DNA of 64,000 nucleotides from Deinococcus yavapaiensis KR-236 (GTDB lineage: Bacteria; Deinococcota; Deinococci; Deinococcales; Deinococcaceae): assembly GCF_003217515.1 (NCBI RefSeq), contig NZ_QJSX01000015.1, forward strand, positions 1-64,000, written 5' to 3'. Shown here piece after piece: positions 22,167 to 30,694 of the stretch. Below the pieces are notes generated by a model that made no database searches, was not told the DNA's origin, and saw only the letters and a program-made list of their open reading frames with translations. Position 1 is the stretch's first letter. Every line of letters starts with the position of its first letter. A program made the position numbers and the translations under genes.

Positions 22167-24320
22167 TCACGCCCGCGCGCTCGTCGCGCGAACTCGGCGA
22201 ACGTGCGCGACCTCGTCGAGCAGCAGCAGCAGGGTGTTGAGGCCGTACGTCACGGCGAGGGCGAGCAGCAGCGTCGTCCGCACGCCCGCTCCCGAGAAGT
22301 CGAGCAGGTACGGAAAGCGCGCGAGGCCGAGGGTGGCGCCGCCCGCCACGAGGCTCGTCGCCCACGCGAGCAGCAGCACGAGTCCCCAGGCGACGTCGAG
22401 GAACGCCACGCCGGGAAAGAGAAAGGCCAGCAAGCGGTAGCGCCACGGGCGCCGCGCGACCTTCGAGCCGGGCACGCGAGGCACGAGAAGCCACAAAAAG
22501 CTCAGGCCGCACGCGAAGAGCAGCAGCCCGACCCAAGCCCACTGCAAGGGTTGCGCCAAGCCGCTGGGAAAGCGCGTGAGGTACGCCCACGGGTTGTTGG
22601 TGATCGTGCGAATCTCACCGGTCAGGACGCCGTCGACGGCCGCGCCGACGCTGCGCGCGTCGGGGTAGCACAGCCGCGGCCCCACGCGGTACGCGCGCTG
22701 GAAGTTCGTTTCGAAGCCGCCGGGCTCGAGTCCGAGGTTGTACGCGGGCGCGACGAGGTTCGGTGACAGGGCGAGCGCGTCGCGGTAGCGGGCGCGGGCC
22801 GTGGCGGGATCGCCGCCGCCCGCGAGAAGCACGCCGACGTTGTTGAGGTTGCAGCCGCTTTTTCCGGCGAGGCCGTACTGCTCGCGGGCGGTGGCCGTGT
22901 CGTCGTCGAGTTGCGCGGCCAGTCCACGCACGAAGCGCGCCTCACGCGAGGCGACGTCGAGCCCGAGGCGTTCGAGGCCGTCGTAGAACCACGCGCCGCC
23001 GTACGTGCCGAAGTTCAGGACGTCGGTGCCCGCCCGAACGTACGTGCGGCTCGACCACGTCCACGCTCCCAGGACGACGAGCAGGGCGGCGAGGAGGGCC
23101 ACGAGGACGAGCTTCTCGCCGAAGCCCCAGTACGACAGCAGGATGCGGCGCAAACGCGACAAGGGGTGGCGCGCCCACGAGCGGTAGCGTCCTCCGAGCG
23201 GCGCGAGGTCCTTGCCTTGTTGCGTCCATGCGCGCGCTCCGAAGCTCAGCAGCATCGCCAAAAGGCTCGCGACGACGGCGAGCGTGGCGAGCCGGGCGAC
23301 ATCACGAACGGCGAGCAGGGCGTTCGGGCCGAGGTTGTAGGGCGTGCCGCTCGAGAGTTCGTCGGAGAAGCGCCGCCAATCGAAGGCTTCGCCGTCGCGT
23401 CCTTGCGCTTCGAGCACGTCGGCGTAGCGGGCGTACACGTCACGGTAGCCTTCGAAGCGCGGACTGAGGACGCGCAAGTGCCGAATCCACGCGTCCGCGC
23501 GGCGCGTCTTTTGCTGATCGAGCAGCAAGTCGAGGTACCCGAGAGGATTGCCGTAGGCGAGCAGGGCAGCTCGGTTCATCGGCAAGGCGGGGTCGTAGCC
23601 GAGATCGGCGGCATTTTGCCGTGCCAAGTCGAGGGCGCGGTCGGCGAGCGCGCTTTGGCCGACCGAGTCGAAAAAGCGCGCGAGGCGCACGAGCACGAAG
23701 AAGGGATCGCGGGTCTGCAAGGCGCTCTCGGCCGCTTCTTGAGCGGACTGGGCGTCTCCGGCGTTGCGCGCGGCGACGGACAGATAAGCGAGCGTGAAAG
23801 GATTGGAGGGGTCGCGGCGGGCGCGCTCGCGCAGCAAGGCGGCGGCGCCGCGTGAGTCGAGCGGGCGGCGCGGATCGAAGGAGAGCCCTTCGCGCGCGGC
23901 GCGTTCGAGCGAACTCGTGACGTTGGCGAGGGGTGGGTACACGACGCGGCCGTCGAGGGTGTCGTTCACGACGCCGAACGTTTCGTTGACGGCGCCGTAG
24001 CGAACGGTGACGCGCAGTTCGCCGCCGCTGCCGTCGAGCGCGACGGCTTCGCCGGGAAGATGCAGGCGCGCCAAGACCGCGCCTTGAGACGACAAAGCGT
24101 AGAGTTGCGGTCCCGCGGCGATCCAGACGCGCTCGCCGGTGTCGACGGGGCCGACGAGCGGCCCGAGCGCGCGTTCGAAGGTGCGCGACCACGTTCGCCC
24201 CTCGCCTTCGGAGCGCACGATGTGATCTTGCACGGCGACTTGAGCGGCGGCGAGGCCCGCGAGGGCGAACAGCAAGGCGAGGAGGGTGCGAAGGACACGG
24301 ATCGTCATGGGGAGCGTCAT
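22167..24320 (-). CDS. TPR-containing membrane protein
   Basis: A 717-residue protein with a signal peptide (RVLRTLLALLFALAG), an N-terminal domain of about 130 residues that reads like a beta-rich extracytoplasmic part, and TPR-like helices at about 130-320 (FTLAYLSVAARNAGDAQSAQ; DLARQNAADLGYDP). Several membrane spans follow, near 345, 395, 605, 655 and 690. A further repeat (LLAGGGDPATARARYRDAL) lies between the spans. The ATG at 24320 overlaps the plsY-like stop by 4 bp. I do not recognise a family. The link to a PlsY-like protein suggests an envelope role. Confidence 0.7.
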   Translation of the reverse strand: MTLPMTIRVLRTLLALLFALAGLAAAQVAVQDHIVRSEGEGRTWSRTFERALGPLVGPVDTGERVWIAAGPQLYALSSQGAVLARLHLPGEAVALDGSGGELRVTVRYGAVNETFGVVNDTLDGRVVYPPLANVTSSLERAAREGLSFDPRRPLDSRGAAALLRERARRDPSNPFTLAYLSVAARNAGDAQSAQEAAESALQTRDPFFVLVRLARFFDSVGQSALADRALDLARQNAADLGYDPALPMNRAALLAYGNPLGYLDLLLDQQKTRRADAWIRHLRVLSPRFEGYRDVYARYADVLEAQGRDGEAFDWRRFSDELSSGTPYNLGPNALLAVRDVARLATLAVVASLLAMLLSFGARAWTQQGKDLAPLGGRYRSWARHPLSRLRRILLSYWGFGEKLVLVALLAALLVVLGAWTWSSRTYVRAGTDVLNFGTYGGAWFYDGLERLGLDVASREARFVRGLAAQLDDDTATAREQYGLAGKSGCNLNNVGVLLAGGGDPATARARYRDALALSPNLVAPAYNLGLEPGGFETNFQRAYRVGPRLCYPDARSVGAAVDGVLTGEIRTITNNPWAYLTRFPSGLAQPLQWAWVGLLLFACGLSFLWLLVPRVPGSKVARRPWRYRLLAFLFPGVAFLDVAWGLVLLLAWATSLVAGGATLGLARFPYLLDFSGAGVRTTLLLALAVTYGLNTLLLLLDEVAHVRRVRATSARA

Positions 24321-24895
24321 TCTTTGGGCTTCTTCCGAAGGAGCTGCAAGGCGCGCACGAACATCGCGAGCCCTCCGGCGAGCAAGTCCCACACCCCGCC
24401 GAAGCGGGCGGCGAGCAGCAAGCCGAGCGGCACGGCGAGGACGGTCGCGGCAGGAATGGGATAGATCTTGAAGGTGGGCTGCAAAAAGCGCGTGTAGAGC
24501 GGCATGAAGGCGAGGGCGACGATCAGCATGACGGCCAGCGGCAGCGGAGCGACGACGGCGAGCGCGCCGAGCAGGGGCGCGATGCCGCCGCCGCCATCGA
24601 AGCGATAGAAGACGGGGTACGTGTGTCCGAGGACGACGAAGGCGCAGGCGAGCCACGTGAAGTCGGGCGCGACGGCGTAGGCGAAGAGCACGGCGAGCAC
24701 GCCTTTGAGCATGTCGAGCGCGACGACGAGGATGGCGGCGGCGAGCCCGTACTGACGGTAGATGCCGCTGCCCCCGGGCAAATCGCGTTCGCGGATGTCG
24801 CCGCCTCGAAGACGCGAGTACAGAATGCCGAAGCTCAGCGAACCGAGAAGGTAAGCGGCGATGGCGATGACGAGCGCGCCGAGCAAAGCGGGCAT
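24317..24895 (-). CDS. PlsY-like membrane protein with altered catalytic motifs
   Basis: A 192-residue protein with about five spans whose overall pattern follows PlsY, the acyl-phosphate:glycerol-3-phosphate acyltransferase: AAYLLGSLSFGILYSRLRGG, DIRERDLPGGSGIYRQYG, VALDMLKGVLAVL and GHTYPVFYRFDGGGGIAP. Canonical PlsY has GSGN.GATN..R in the first motif and GGKG in the last. Here the first reads GGSGIYRQYG and the Lys of the second is Gly. So the catalytic and phosphate-binding residues appear changed. It may be an inactive paralogue or have another role; a normal PlsY should then exist elsewhere. It overlaps the TPR gene by 4 bp. Confidence 0.7.
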   Translation of the reverse strand: MPALLGALVIAIAAYLLGSLSFGILYSRLRGGDIRERDLPGGSGIYRQYGLAAAILVVALDMLKGVLAVLFAYAVAPDFTWLACAFVVLGHTYPVFYRFDGGGGIAPLLGALAVVAPLPLAVMLIVALAFMPLYTRFLQPTFKIYPIPAATVLAVPLGLLLAARFGGVWDLLAGGLAMFVRALQLLRKKPKE

Positions 24896-24977
24896 ACGAA
24901 GGTCATTGTAGGAGATGCGAGCGGACAGGTGCGGGCGCGCGAGAGCGTCATGTCGAACGAAGGCTCCGTGGGTGCTC

Positions 24978-24983
24978 TAGACT
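24978..24983 (+). promoter_or_regulatory. leaderless -10 of ThiF-like gene
   Basis: TAGACT ends 6 nt before ATG 24990; no ribosome binding site is present. Confidence 0.7.
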
Positions 24984-24989
24984 CGCCGT

Positions 24990-25697
24990 ATGACGCTTGG
25001 CACGCCTCTTCGACGCGACGAGATCGAGCGATACTCTCGACAGTTGCTGCTGCCCGACTTCGCCGACCGCTTCGACCGCGTTCGGTCGGCGCGAGTGCTC
25101 GTGGTGGGCGTGGGCGGACTCGGGACGCCGCTGGTGTCGTACCTCGCGGGCGCGGGTGTGGGCGCGTTGACGTTGTGCGACGCGGACGAGGTGAGCTTGT
25201 CGAACTTGCAGCGGCAACTCTTGTTCGTGACGTCGGACGTGGGCCGCTCGAAGGTGGACGTGGCGGCGGCGCGCTTGCAAGCCCTCAATCCCGGCGTCCG
25301 AATCGAGACGGCGGGCGCTCTGACTGCACAGAACGTCGCGGAGCGGGTGTCCGGGCACGATCTCGTCGTGGACGCGTCGGACAACTTCGAGACGCGCTAT
25401 CTCGTGTCGGACGCGTGCGCGGCGGCGAACCGGACGTGGGTGTGGGGAGCGGCGGGCGCGTTCGAAGGCATGGCGTGCGTGTTCGACGCGTCGTGTACCT
25501 TGCGTGACGTCTTTCCGCAGCCGAGCGGCGACGACTGCGACACGATCGGGGTGCTGGGCCCATTGTTGGGCGTGGTGGCTTCGACGATGGCCGTGGAGGT
25601 GTTGAAGGTGCTGACCGGTATGGGTGAGCCGCTATTGGGCCGCTTGTGGACGTACGACGCGCTGAGCGGACGGTCGCGCCTGGTCAAGCTGCGCTGA
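24990..25697 (+). CDS. ThiF/MoeB-type adenylyltransferase (E1-like)
   Basis: A 235-residue E1-like enzyme that should adenylate the C-terminal glycine of a ubiquitin-like sulfur carrier (ThiS or MoaD). It has RYSRQLLLPDF, the nucleotide loop VVGVGGLGTPLV, SLSNLQRQLLF with the Arg finger, SKVDVAA and VDASDNFETRYL. The paired CxxC zinc motifs of many MoeB/ThiF proteins are absent; only single cysteines occur (for example DDCDTIG). So it is the short zinc-free type. No thiamine or molybdenum gene is next to it, and ThiF or MoeB cannot be decided. Confidence 0.82.
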   Translation: MTLGTPLRRDEIERYSRQLLLPDFADRFDRVRSARVLVVGVGGLGTPLVSYLAGAGVGALTLCDADEVSLSNLQRQLLFVTSDVGRSKVDVAAARLQALNPGVRIETAGALTAQNVAERVSGHDLVVDASDNFETRYLVSDACAAANRTWVWGAAGAFEGMACVFDASCTLRDVFPQPSGDDCDTIGVLGPLLGVVASTMAVEVLKVLTGMGEPLLGRLWTYDALSGRSRLVKLR

Positions 25698-25725
25698 TTC
25701 GCACGAATCGATGTGTGGGCGGTGA

Positions 25726-25767
25726 GAGGGCGCCAGGAGGAGGAATTCCGGCGCCCTCGAGTTTTTT
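25726..25767 (+). terminator. rho-independent terminator of ThiF-like gene
   Basis: 9-bp stem (25726-25734 with 25750-25758) followed by GAG and a run of six T. It lies 28 bp after the stop codon. Confidence 0.88.
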
Positions 25768-25944
25768 GCCGTGTTTGTCGCAGGTTTTGCATGGTCTCCT
25801 TGTCGATTATGCGCTCATCCGAAGCTCAGTCTGCTCATAAGAGTGCGGCCGGAACTGGGAAAACGCCGTCCTACACGCGAAGTTATGTTATAGTCCGAGA
25901 TGAGCGGCTTCACAGCTCAAAATTCAAGACCTTCAGGAGTACAC

Positions 25945-26355
25945 ATGGCAGAGAAGCGTGGTGCGAAGGCCGGGTCCAAGACCAGCAAGGCGAGCGCGAA
26001 GGCGGCCCCTGCGGCCCCGGAAGTCAAGGAAGCCAAGGCGGGCGGCGAAAAGAGCGAGAAGATCGCCAAGACCCAAATCATCGAGAGACTCTCGGAAAAG
26101 ACGACCCTCAACAAGAAGCAGGCCTCCGAGGCGGTCGCCGCGATGCTCGACATCGTCGCCGAGTCCCTCAAAGGCGGCAAGAGCGTCGGTTTGCCCGGCC
26201 TCGGCACGTTCAGCGTCGCGCAAACGGCCGAGCGTCAAGGCGTGCGCCCCGGCACGAACGAGCGCATCACGATTCCCGCGGGCAAGAAGGTGCGCTTCAA
26301 GGTCGCCAGCACCCTCAAGTCGTCGCTGGGCCTCACCGACACGGCTTCAGAGTAA
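25945..26355 (+). CDS. hup: HU-family DNA-binding protein with N-terminal tail
   Basis: A 136-residue nucleoid protein. Residues 1-45 form a Lys/Ala-rich flexible tail (AEKRGAKAGSKTSKASAKAA...). The HU fold follows: KTQIIERLSEKTTLNKKQAS, the GLPGLGTFSV turn and GTNERITIPAGKKVRFK. Deinococcus HU proteins are known for such tails. HU bends and compacts DNA. The start ATG 25945 follows CAGGAG. The leader begins somewhere in 25870-25944, where TATAGT (25889-25894) is a possible -10. A clean terminator follows. Confidence 0.93.
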   Translation: MAEKRGAKAGSKTSKASAKAAPAAPEVKEAKAGGEKSEKIAKTQIIERLSEKTTLNKKQASEAVAAMLDIVAESLKGGKSVGLPGLGTFSVAQTAERQGVRPGTNERITIPAGKKVRFKVASTLKSSLGLTDTASE

Positions 26356-26377
26356 GCCGAGCGTCTTCGCTGCTTGA

Positions 26378-26399
26378 CGGGCACTCGATCGAGTGCCCG
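26378..26399 (+). terminator. terminator of HU gene
   Basis: A 22-bp perfect palindrome (CGGGCACTCGA and its complement) 22 bp after the stop codon, followed by CCTTCTTGTCT. Confidence 0.75.
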
Positions 26400-26431
26400 C
26401 CTTCTTGTCTCGATTCTTGACCGTCGCGGCC

Positions 26432-26451
26432 TCAAAGTGATATCACTTTGA
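26432..26451. promoter_or_regulatory. 20-bp palindromic operator of SPFH operon
   Basis: TCAAAGTGATATCACTTTGA is a perfect 20-bp palindrome ending 35 bp before the SPFH start codon. It is AT-rich against a GC-rich background and continues into ATATGG, so it probably overlaps the promoter. The ribbon-helix-helix protein encoded two genes on (27331) is a natural candidate to bind it. Confidence 0.65.
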
Positions 26452-26486
26452 TATGGAAGCGAAGTCTTCCTAGAAGGAGTGACGAC

Positions 26487-27329
26487 ATGCAAGAGCGGCG
26501 TAGCTTCAGTCTTCCAGGATTCCCGATGTTCGTCGTGATTCTCGCGCTGGCGGGAGTCGGCATTGGAGCCGTCGCGAACGAACAGTTCGTCCTCGCCTTC
26601 CCGAGTTTCGTGCTCGCCGTGTTCCTACTCGCCGGTTTCTTCATCGTGCAACCCAACATGGCGACGGTCGTGACGCTGTTCGGCCGTTACGTCGGCACCG
26701 AGCGGCGCGGCGGCTGGCACTGGACCAATCCGCTCACGACACGCAAAAGCATCTCGCTGCGCATTCGCAACTTCACGACCGAGCGCCTCAAGGTCAACGA
26801 CAACTCCGGCTCCCCCATCGAAATCGCGGCGGTCGTCGTGTGGCGCGTCGTGGACTCGGCGCGCGCGAGCTTCGACGTCGAGAACTACGAGAACTTCGTC
26901 GCCATCCAAAGCGAGACCGCCTTGCGCAACCTCGCCAGTCGCTATCCCTACGACGGACACAAGGACGGCGAGGTGAGCTTGCGCGGCAGCGCCGACGAGA
27001 TCGCCGAGACGCTGCAAGTCGAACTCTCGTCGCGCCTCACGCACGCGGGCGTGGAAGTCGTCGAGGCGCGGTTGTCCCACCTCGCGTACTCGCCTGAAAT
27101 CGCCTCGGCGATGCTGCAACGCCAACAAGCGGCCGCCATCGTGGCGGCGCGCGCCACCATCGTCGCCGGAGCCGTCGGCATGGTCGAGGAGGCTTTGCGC
27201 ATGATCTCCGATCAAAAGATCGTGGAACTCGACGAGGAACGCAAAGCGCAGATGATCAGCAACCTCCTCGTGGTCCTCACGTCCGAGCGCGGCACGCAAC
27301 CCGTCGTGAACGCGGGCAGCTTGTACTAG
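26487..27329 (+). CDS. SPFH/Band 7 membrane protein
   Basis: A 280-residue protein with two hydrophobic N-terminal spans (about residues 10-30 and 32-52) followed by an SPFH domain: VQPNMATVVTLFGRYVGTER, RGGWHWTNPLT, RNFTTERLKVNDNSGSPIEI, and a helical tail rich in Ala/Glu (MLQRQQAAAIVAARATIVAG). SPFH proteins oligomerise into membrane microdomain scaffolds. The start ATG 26487 has AGGAG 7 nt upstream. It is followed after 1 bp by a small ribbon-helix-helix gene, and the promoter holds a 20-bp palindrome. The pairing is suggestive of an autoregulated membrane-stress unit. Confidence 0.85.
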   Translation: MQERRSFSLPGFPMFVVILALAGVGIGAVANEQFVLAFPSFVLAVFLLAGFFIVQPNMATVVTLFGRYVGTERRGGWHWTNPLTTRKSISLRIRNFTTERLKVNDNSGSPIEIAAVVVWRVVDSARASFDVENYENFVAIQSETALRNLASRYPYDGHKDGEVSLRGSADEIAETLQVELSSRLTHAGVEVVEARLSHLAYSPEIASAMLQRQQAAAIVAARATIVAGAVGMVEEALRMISDQKIVELDEERKAQMISNLLVVLTSERGTQPVVNAGSLY

Positions 27330-27330
27330 C

Positions 27331-27537
27331 ATGGACGAATCCACGAGCGGGCGGGGTGCCAAGCGCAAGGCGTTCGCGCTGCGCATCTCTCCCGAACTGT
27401 ACGACGCGCTCGAACGTTGGGCCGCCGACGAACTTCGCTCGGTCAACGCTCAAATCGAGTATCTGCTTTCCGACGCCGTGAAGCGCGCGGGGCGCATGAA
27501 GGAAGCGAGAAGAGCGCGCGGCGACGAGCGCGACTAA
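27331..27537 (+). CDS. Arc-type ribbon-helix-helix protein
   Basis: A 68-residue basic protein. KRKAFALRISPELYDALERW followed by ADELRSVNAQIEYLLSDAV is the beta-strand plus two-helix pattern of Arc/MetJ dimeric DNA-binding proteins. It begins 1 bp after the SPFH stop, so it must be translated from the same mRNA. No toxin gene is beside it. The most likely target is the 20-bp palindrome at 26432. That binding is inferred. Confidence 0.75.
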   Translation: MDESTSGRGAKRKAFALRISPELYDALERWAADELRSVNAQIEYLLSDAVKRAGRMKEARRARGDERD

Positions 27538-27540
27538 ACT
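27535..27540 (+). promoter_or_regulatory. leaderless -10 inside the RHH stop region
   Basis: TAAACT ends 6 nt before ATG 27547 and includes the stop codon (TAA) of the upstream gene, giving the next gene its own start. Confidence 0.6.
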
Positions 27541-27546
27541 CGAACC

Positions 27547-27852
27547 ATGAACATCCGACCCGGAATGAACGTCGTCAACTCGCAATCCGAAGCGATCGGG
27601 CGCGTGGTGGAGTCGAGCGACCAGTACATCGAGATCGAGACAAGCTCGGACGGCTCGCATCACTGGGTTCCCGTGTCGCTCGTCAAGGATGTCTCGAACG
27701 AAGAAGTCTGCTTGTCCGGCTCGGGCGACGACCTCTCCAGCCGCTGGCTCAGCAAGGATCCCAGCGCTTTCAGGGAAGCGCTCGTGGACGAGGCGCTCGA
27801 AGAGACCTTCCCGGGCAGCGACCCGCCCTCGTTCAATCCACAAAAGTCTTGA
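27547..27852 (+). CDS. DUF2171-like small protein
   Basis: A 101-residue acidic protein. The N-terminal part (NIRPGMNVVNSQSEAIGRVV, then HHWVPVSLVKD) is a PRC-barrel/DUF2171-like beta fold, and the tail EALEETFPGSDPPSFNP is a short motif found on many small stress-associated proteins. The start ATG 27547 lies 6 nt after a -10-like TAAACT. Function unknown; often seen with desiccation or general stress genes, but nothing here proves it. Confidence 0.7.
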   Translation: MNIRPGMNVVNSQSEAIGRVVESSDQYIEIETSSDGSHHWVPVSLVKDVSNEEVCLSGSGDDLSSRWLSKDPSAFREALVDEALEETFPGSDPPSFNPQKS

Positions 27853-27868
27853 CACGCGTGTGGGAAAG

Positions 27869-27897
27869 TTGGCAGAAGCGGCGGCGGGTGCTAGACT
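27869..27897 (+). promoter_or_regulatory. promoter for CarD leader
   Basis: TTGGCA (27869-27874) and TAGACT (27892-27897) with 17-bp spacing. The start site should be about 27904, giving a leader of about 185 nt before the CarD start. Confidence 0.8.
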
Positions 27898-27903
27898 TGA
27901 ACG

Positions 27904-28089
27904 GTGCTTCCTGACGAGTCCCTGAACCGCATTCGGGAGACGCAGGAACCTTTTATTACCGGATCACTTCAGCAAGTCAAAATACGTTACGGGTAACAAC
28001 TCGGCTCGGCTTTCGCCGAGCCGTTTCGCGTTTTGTCAATCATCAGCCGACCCTCGTGGCCGCGCGATACGAAGGGATGTGGGATAAAC
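27904..28089 (+). ncRNA. structured leader or small RNA before carD
   Basis: The transcript expected from the 27869 promoter can fold. GGTGCTTCCTG near 27902 pairs with CAGGAACC near 27941. A 9-bp GC stem at 28002-28010/28015-28023 with a 4-nt loop is followed by TTTCGCGTTTT, like an intrinsic terminator placed about 55 nt before the CarD start. No long reading frame is present. It is either a leader with premature termination or an independent small RNA. I know no named family that matches. Confidence 0.45.
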
Positions 28090-28596
28090 GTGGAAGTGAA
28101 AAAAAGCGGTTACAGCCTCGGTGATCGAGTCGTCCTGCCGCCGTACGGCGTCGGAGTCGTCAGCGGAATCTCCAAACGCCGCGTTGCCGACGACACCCTC
28201 GCGTACTACCAAGTGGACTTCCCGAACTCGACGTCACGAGCGTTCGTACCCGTCATCGCGCCCGACGGCACGGGCATGCGTCCTGCCCTCACGAGCGCCG
28301 ACATGCCCGAACTCCTGGCCCGCCTGCGCGGAGGGCGTCTCAATCTGCCTCGGCAGTGGGCCGCTCGTCACCGCAAAGTCACCGAGATCCTCGTGAGCGG
28401 CGATCCTTTCGAGCTCGCCAGCCTCGCCGCCGAGTTGCGCCGCTGGAACATCGAGCGAGGGCTGCCCGATCTCGACCGTCAAGCGTACCGCCGCGCCTTG
28501 AAATTGCTGGAGCAGGAAGTGCGCGAGCTCATCGACGGCGAAGCGCAGCACGTCCGCGCCCTCATCGACTCCGCGTGGTGCGAAACGCCGAACTGA
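28090..28596 (+). CDS. carD: CarD-family RNA polymerase-binding regulator
   Basis: A 168-residue protein. The N-terminal CarD/TRCF RNA-polymerase-interacting fold is clear: GYSLGDRVVLPPYGVGVVSG, then ADDTLAYYQVDFPNST and FVPVI. A helical C-terminal domain follows (about 75-165) with ARLRGGRLNLPRQWAARHR and RALKLLEQEVRELIDGEA. CarD proteins stabilise open promoter complexes and affect rRNA and stress transcription. GTG 28090 is used because it begins the domain; an earlier TTG at 28033 would add 19 residues overlapping the terminator hairpin. The leader is long and structured, so expression may be controlled there. Confidence 0.85.
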   Translation: MEVKKSGYSLGDRVVLPPYGVGVVSGISKRRVADDTLAYYQVDFPNSTSRAFVPVIAPDGTGMRPALTSADMPELLARLRGGRLNLPRQWAARHRKVTEILVSGDPFELASLAAELRRWNIERGLPDLDRQAYRRALKLLEQEVRELIDGEAQHVRALIDSAWCETPN

Positions 28597-28610
28597 ACGC
28601 ACCCCTGACG

Positions 28611-28640
28611 AAGGCGGCCGGAACGACTTCCGGCCGCCTT
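28611..28640. terminator. bidirectional terminator after carD
   Basis: 13-bp perfect stem (28611-28623 with 28628-28640), 4-nt loop, followed by TTTTCC on the plus strand. It lies between convergent genes. Confidence 0.85.
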
Positions 28641-28645
28641 TTCCT

Positions 28646-29041
28646 TCAGGCTTCAAGCTGCAGCAACGCCAGGATGTCTTCCGGAATGCGCGCGATGCGG
28701 TACGCCTTGTCGGTCGGAACGTGCGTCGTCGTTCCCGTCGCCAGCAACTCGTCGCCTCGCAGCAAGCGGTAAGCGAACACGAGCTTGCGGCTCCTCGCCT
28801 CGTGAATCGTCGTTTGCAGCACGAGTTCCTCGTCGTATAAGGCGGCGCGGCGATACTGCACTTCCAACCCCGACAGCATGAGGTAGTAGCCGCGCGCCTC
28901 CACTTCCGAGTAACTGAAGCCGAGCGCCCGCATGAGGTCGCTGCGCCCCAACTCGAACCACACGGGATAATTCGCGTGGTGAGCGACGCCCATCTGATCG
29001 GTCTCCGCGTAACGAACGCGCAGCACCGTCCAGAAATTCAC
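28646..29041 (-). CDS. YbgC/FadM-like acyl-CoA thioesterase
   Basis: A 131-residue hotdog-fold protein. VRYAETDQMGVAHHANYPVW holds the catalytic Asp motif of 4-hydroxybenzoyl-CoA thioesterase relatives, followed by YYLMLSGLEVQYRRAALYDE. It should hydrolyse acyl-CoA thioesters. It starts at GTG 29041, overlapping the rbfA stop (GTGA), and is the last gene of a glmM-rbfA-thioesterase unit. Confidence 0.85.
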   Translation of the reverse strand: MNFWTVLRVRYAETDQMGVAHHANYPVWFELGRSDLMRALGFSYSEVEARGYYLMLSGLEVQYRRAALYDEELVLQTTIHEARSRKLVFAYRLLRGDELLATGTTTHVPTDKAYRIARIPEDILALLQLEA

Positions 29042-29322
29042 GAAAGACGCTCCGAGGCGTCGTAGAACTCCAAGATCGGCGTGCGCCGCAGCTTCACCGT
29101 GCGTGCCACCTCGCGCTGCAAGCGACCTCGCGCTTGCTCCAAGGCCTCCATCAAGCCGCTCATGTCCCCGAGCGCCGACACGTACACGCGCGCCAAGCCG
29201 TAATCGCTCGTGACCGAAACGCGCTCGACCGTCACGATGAGCGGCACGCGCGGATCACGCAGCTCGGCGATCGCGCCCGACAGCGCCCGCATGAGCTGCG
29301 CCTCGACTTGTGCGGGCTTCAA
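29038..29322 (-). CDS. rbfA: ribosome-binding factor A
   Basis: A 94-residue KH-like protein needed for maturation of the 16S rRNA 5' end in the small subunit. QLMRALSGAIAELRDPRVP, VSVTSDYGLARVYVSALG and RTVKLRRTPILEFYDASERL are family hallmarks. The TTG at 29322 is chosen because LKPAQVEAQLMRAL is the normal N-terminus and GGGGGGAAC lies just upstream. An ATG at 29361, inside the glmM end, would add 13 atypical residues. Start uncertain, identity good. Confidence 0.85.
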   Translation of the reverse strand: MKPAQVEAQLMRALSGAIAELRDPRVPLIVTVERVSVTSDYGLARVYVSALGDMSGLMEALEQARGRLQREVARTVKLRRTPILEFYDASERLS

Positions 29323-29338
29323 CGCGTTCCCCCCAGCC

Positions 29339-30676
<1,338 letters not shown>

Positions 30677-30682
30677 GACGGC

Positions 30683-30688
30683 ATGATA
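30683..30688 (-). promoter_or_regulatory. leaderless -10 of glmM
   Basis: TATCAT ends 6 nt before ATG 30676 on the minus strand. It lies in the short gap after the tandem-GNAT gene. Confidence 0.7.
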
Positions 30689-30694
30689 ACGTCA

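Noticed and set aside
26432..26451. terminator of the HU gene
   Set aside because: A separate hairpin at 26378 already serves that role; this AT-rich palindrome sits at promoter distance from the SPFH gene.
28033..28089. CarD start at TTG 28033
   Set aside because: Would place 19 atypical residues over the hairpin tail; the domain begins at GTG 28090.
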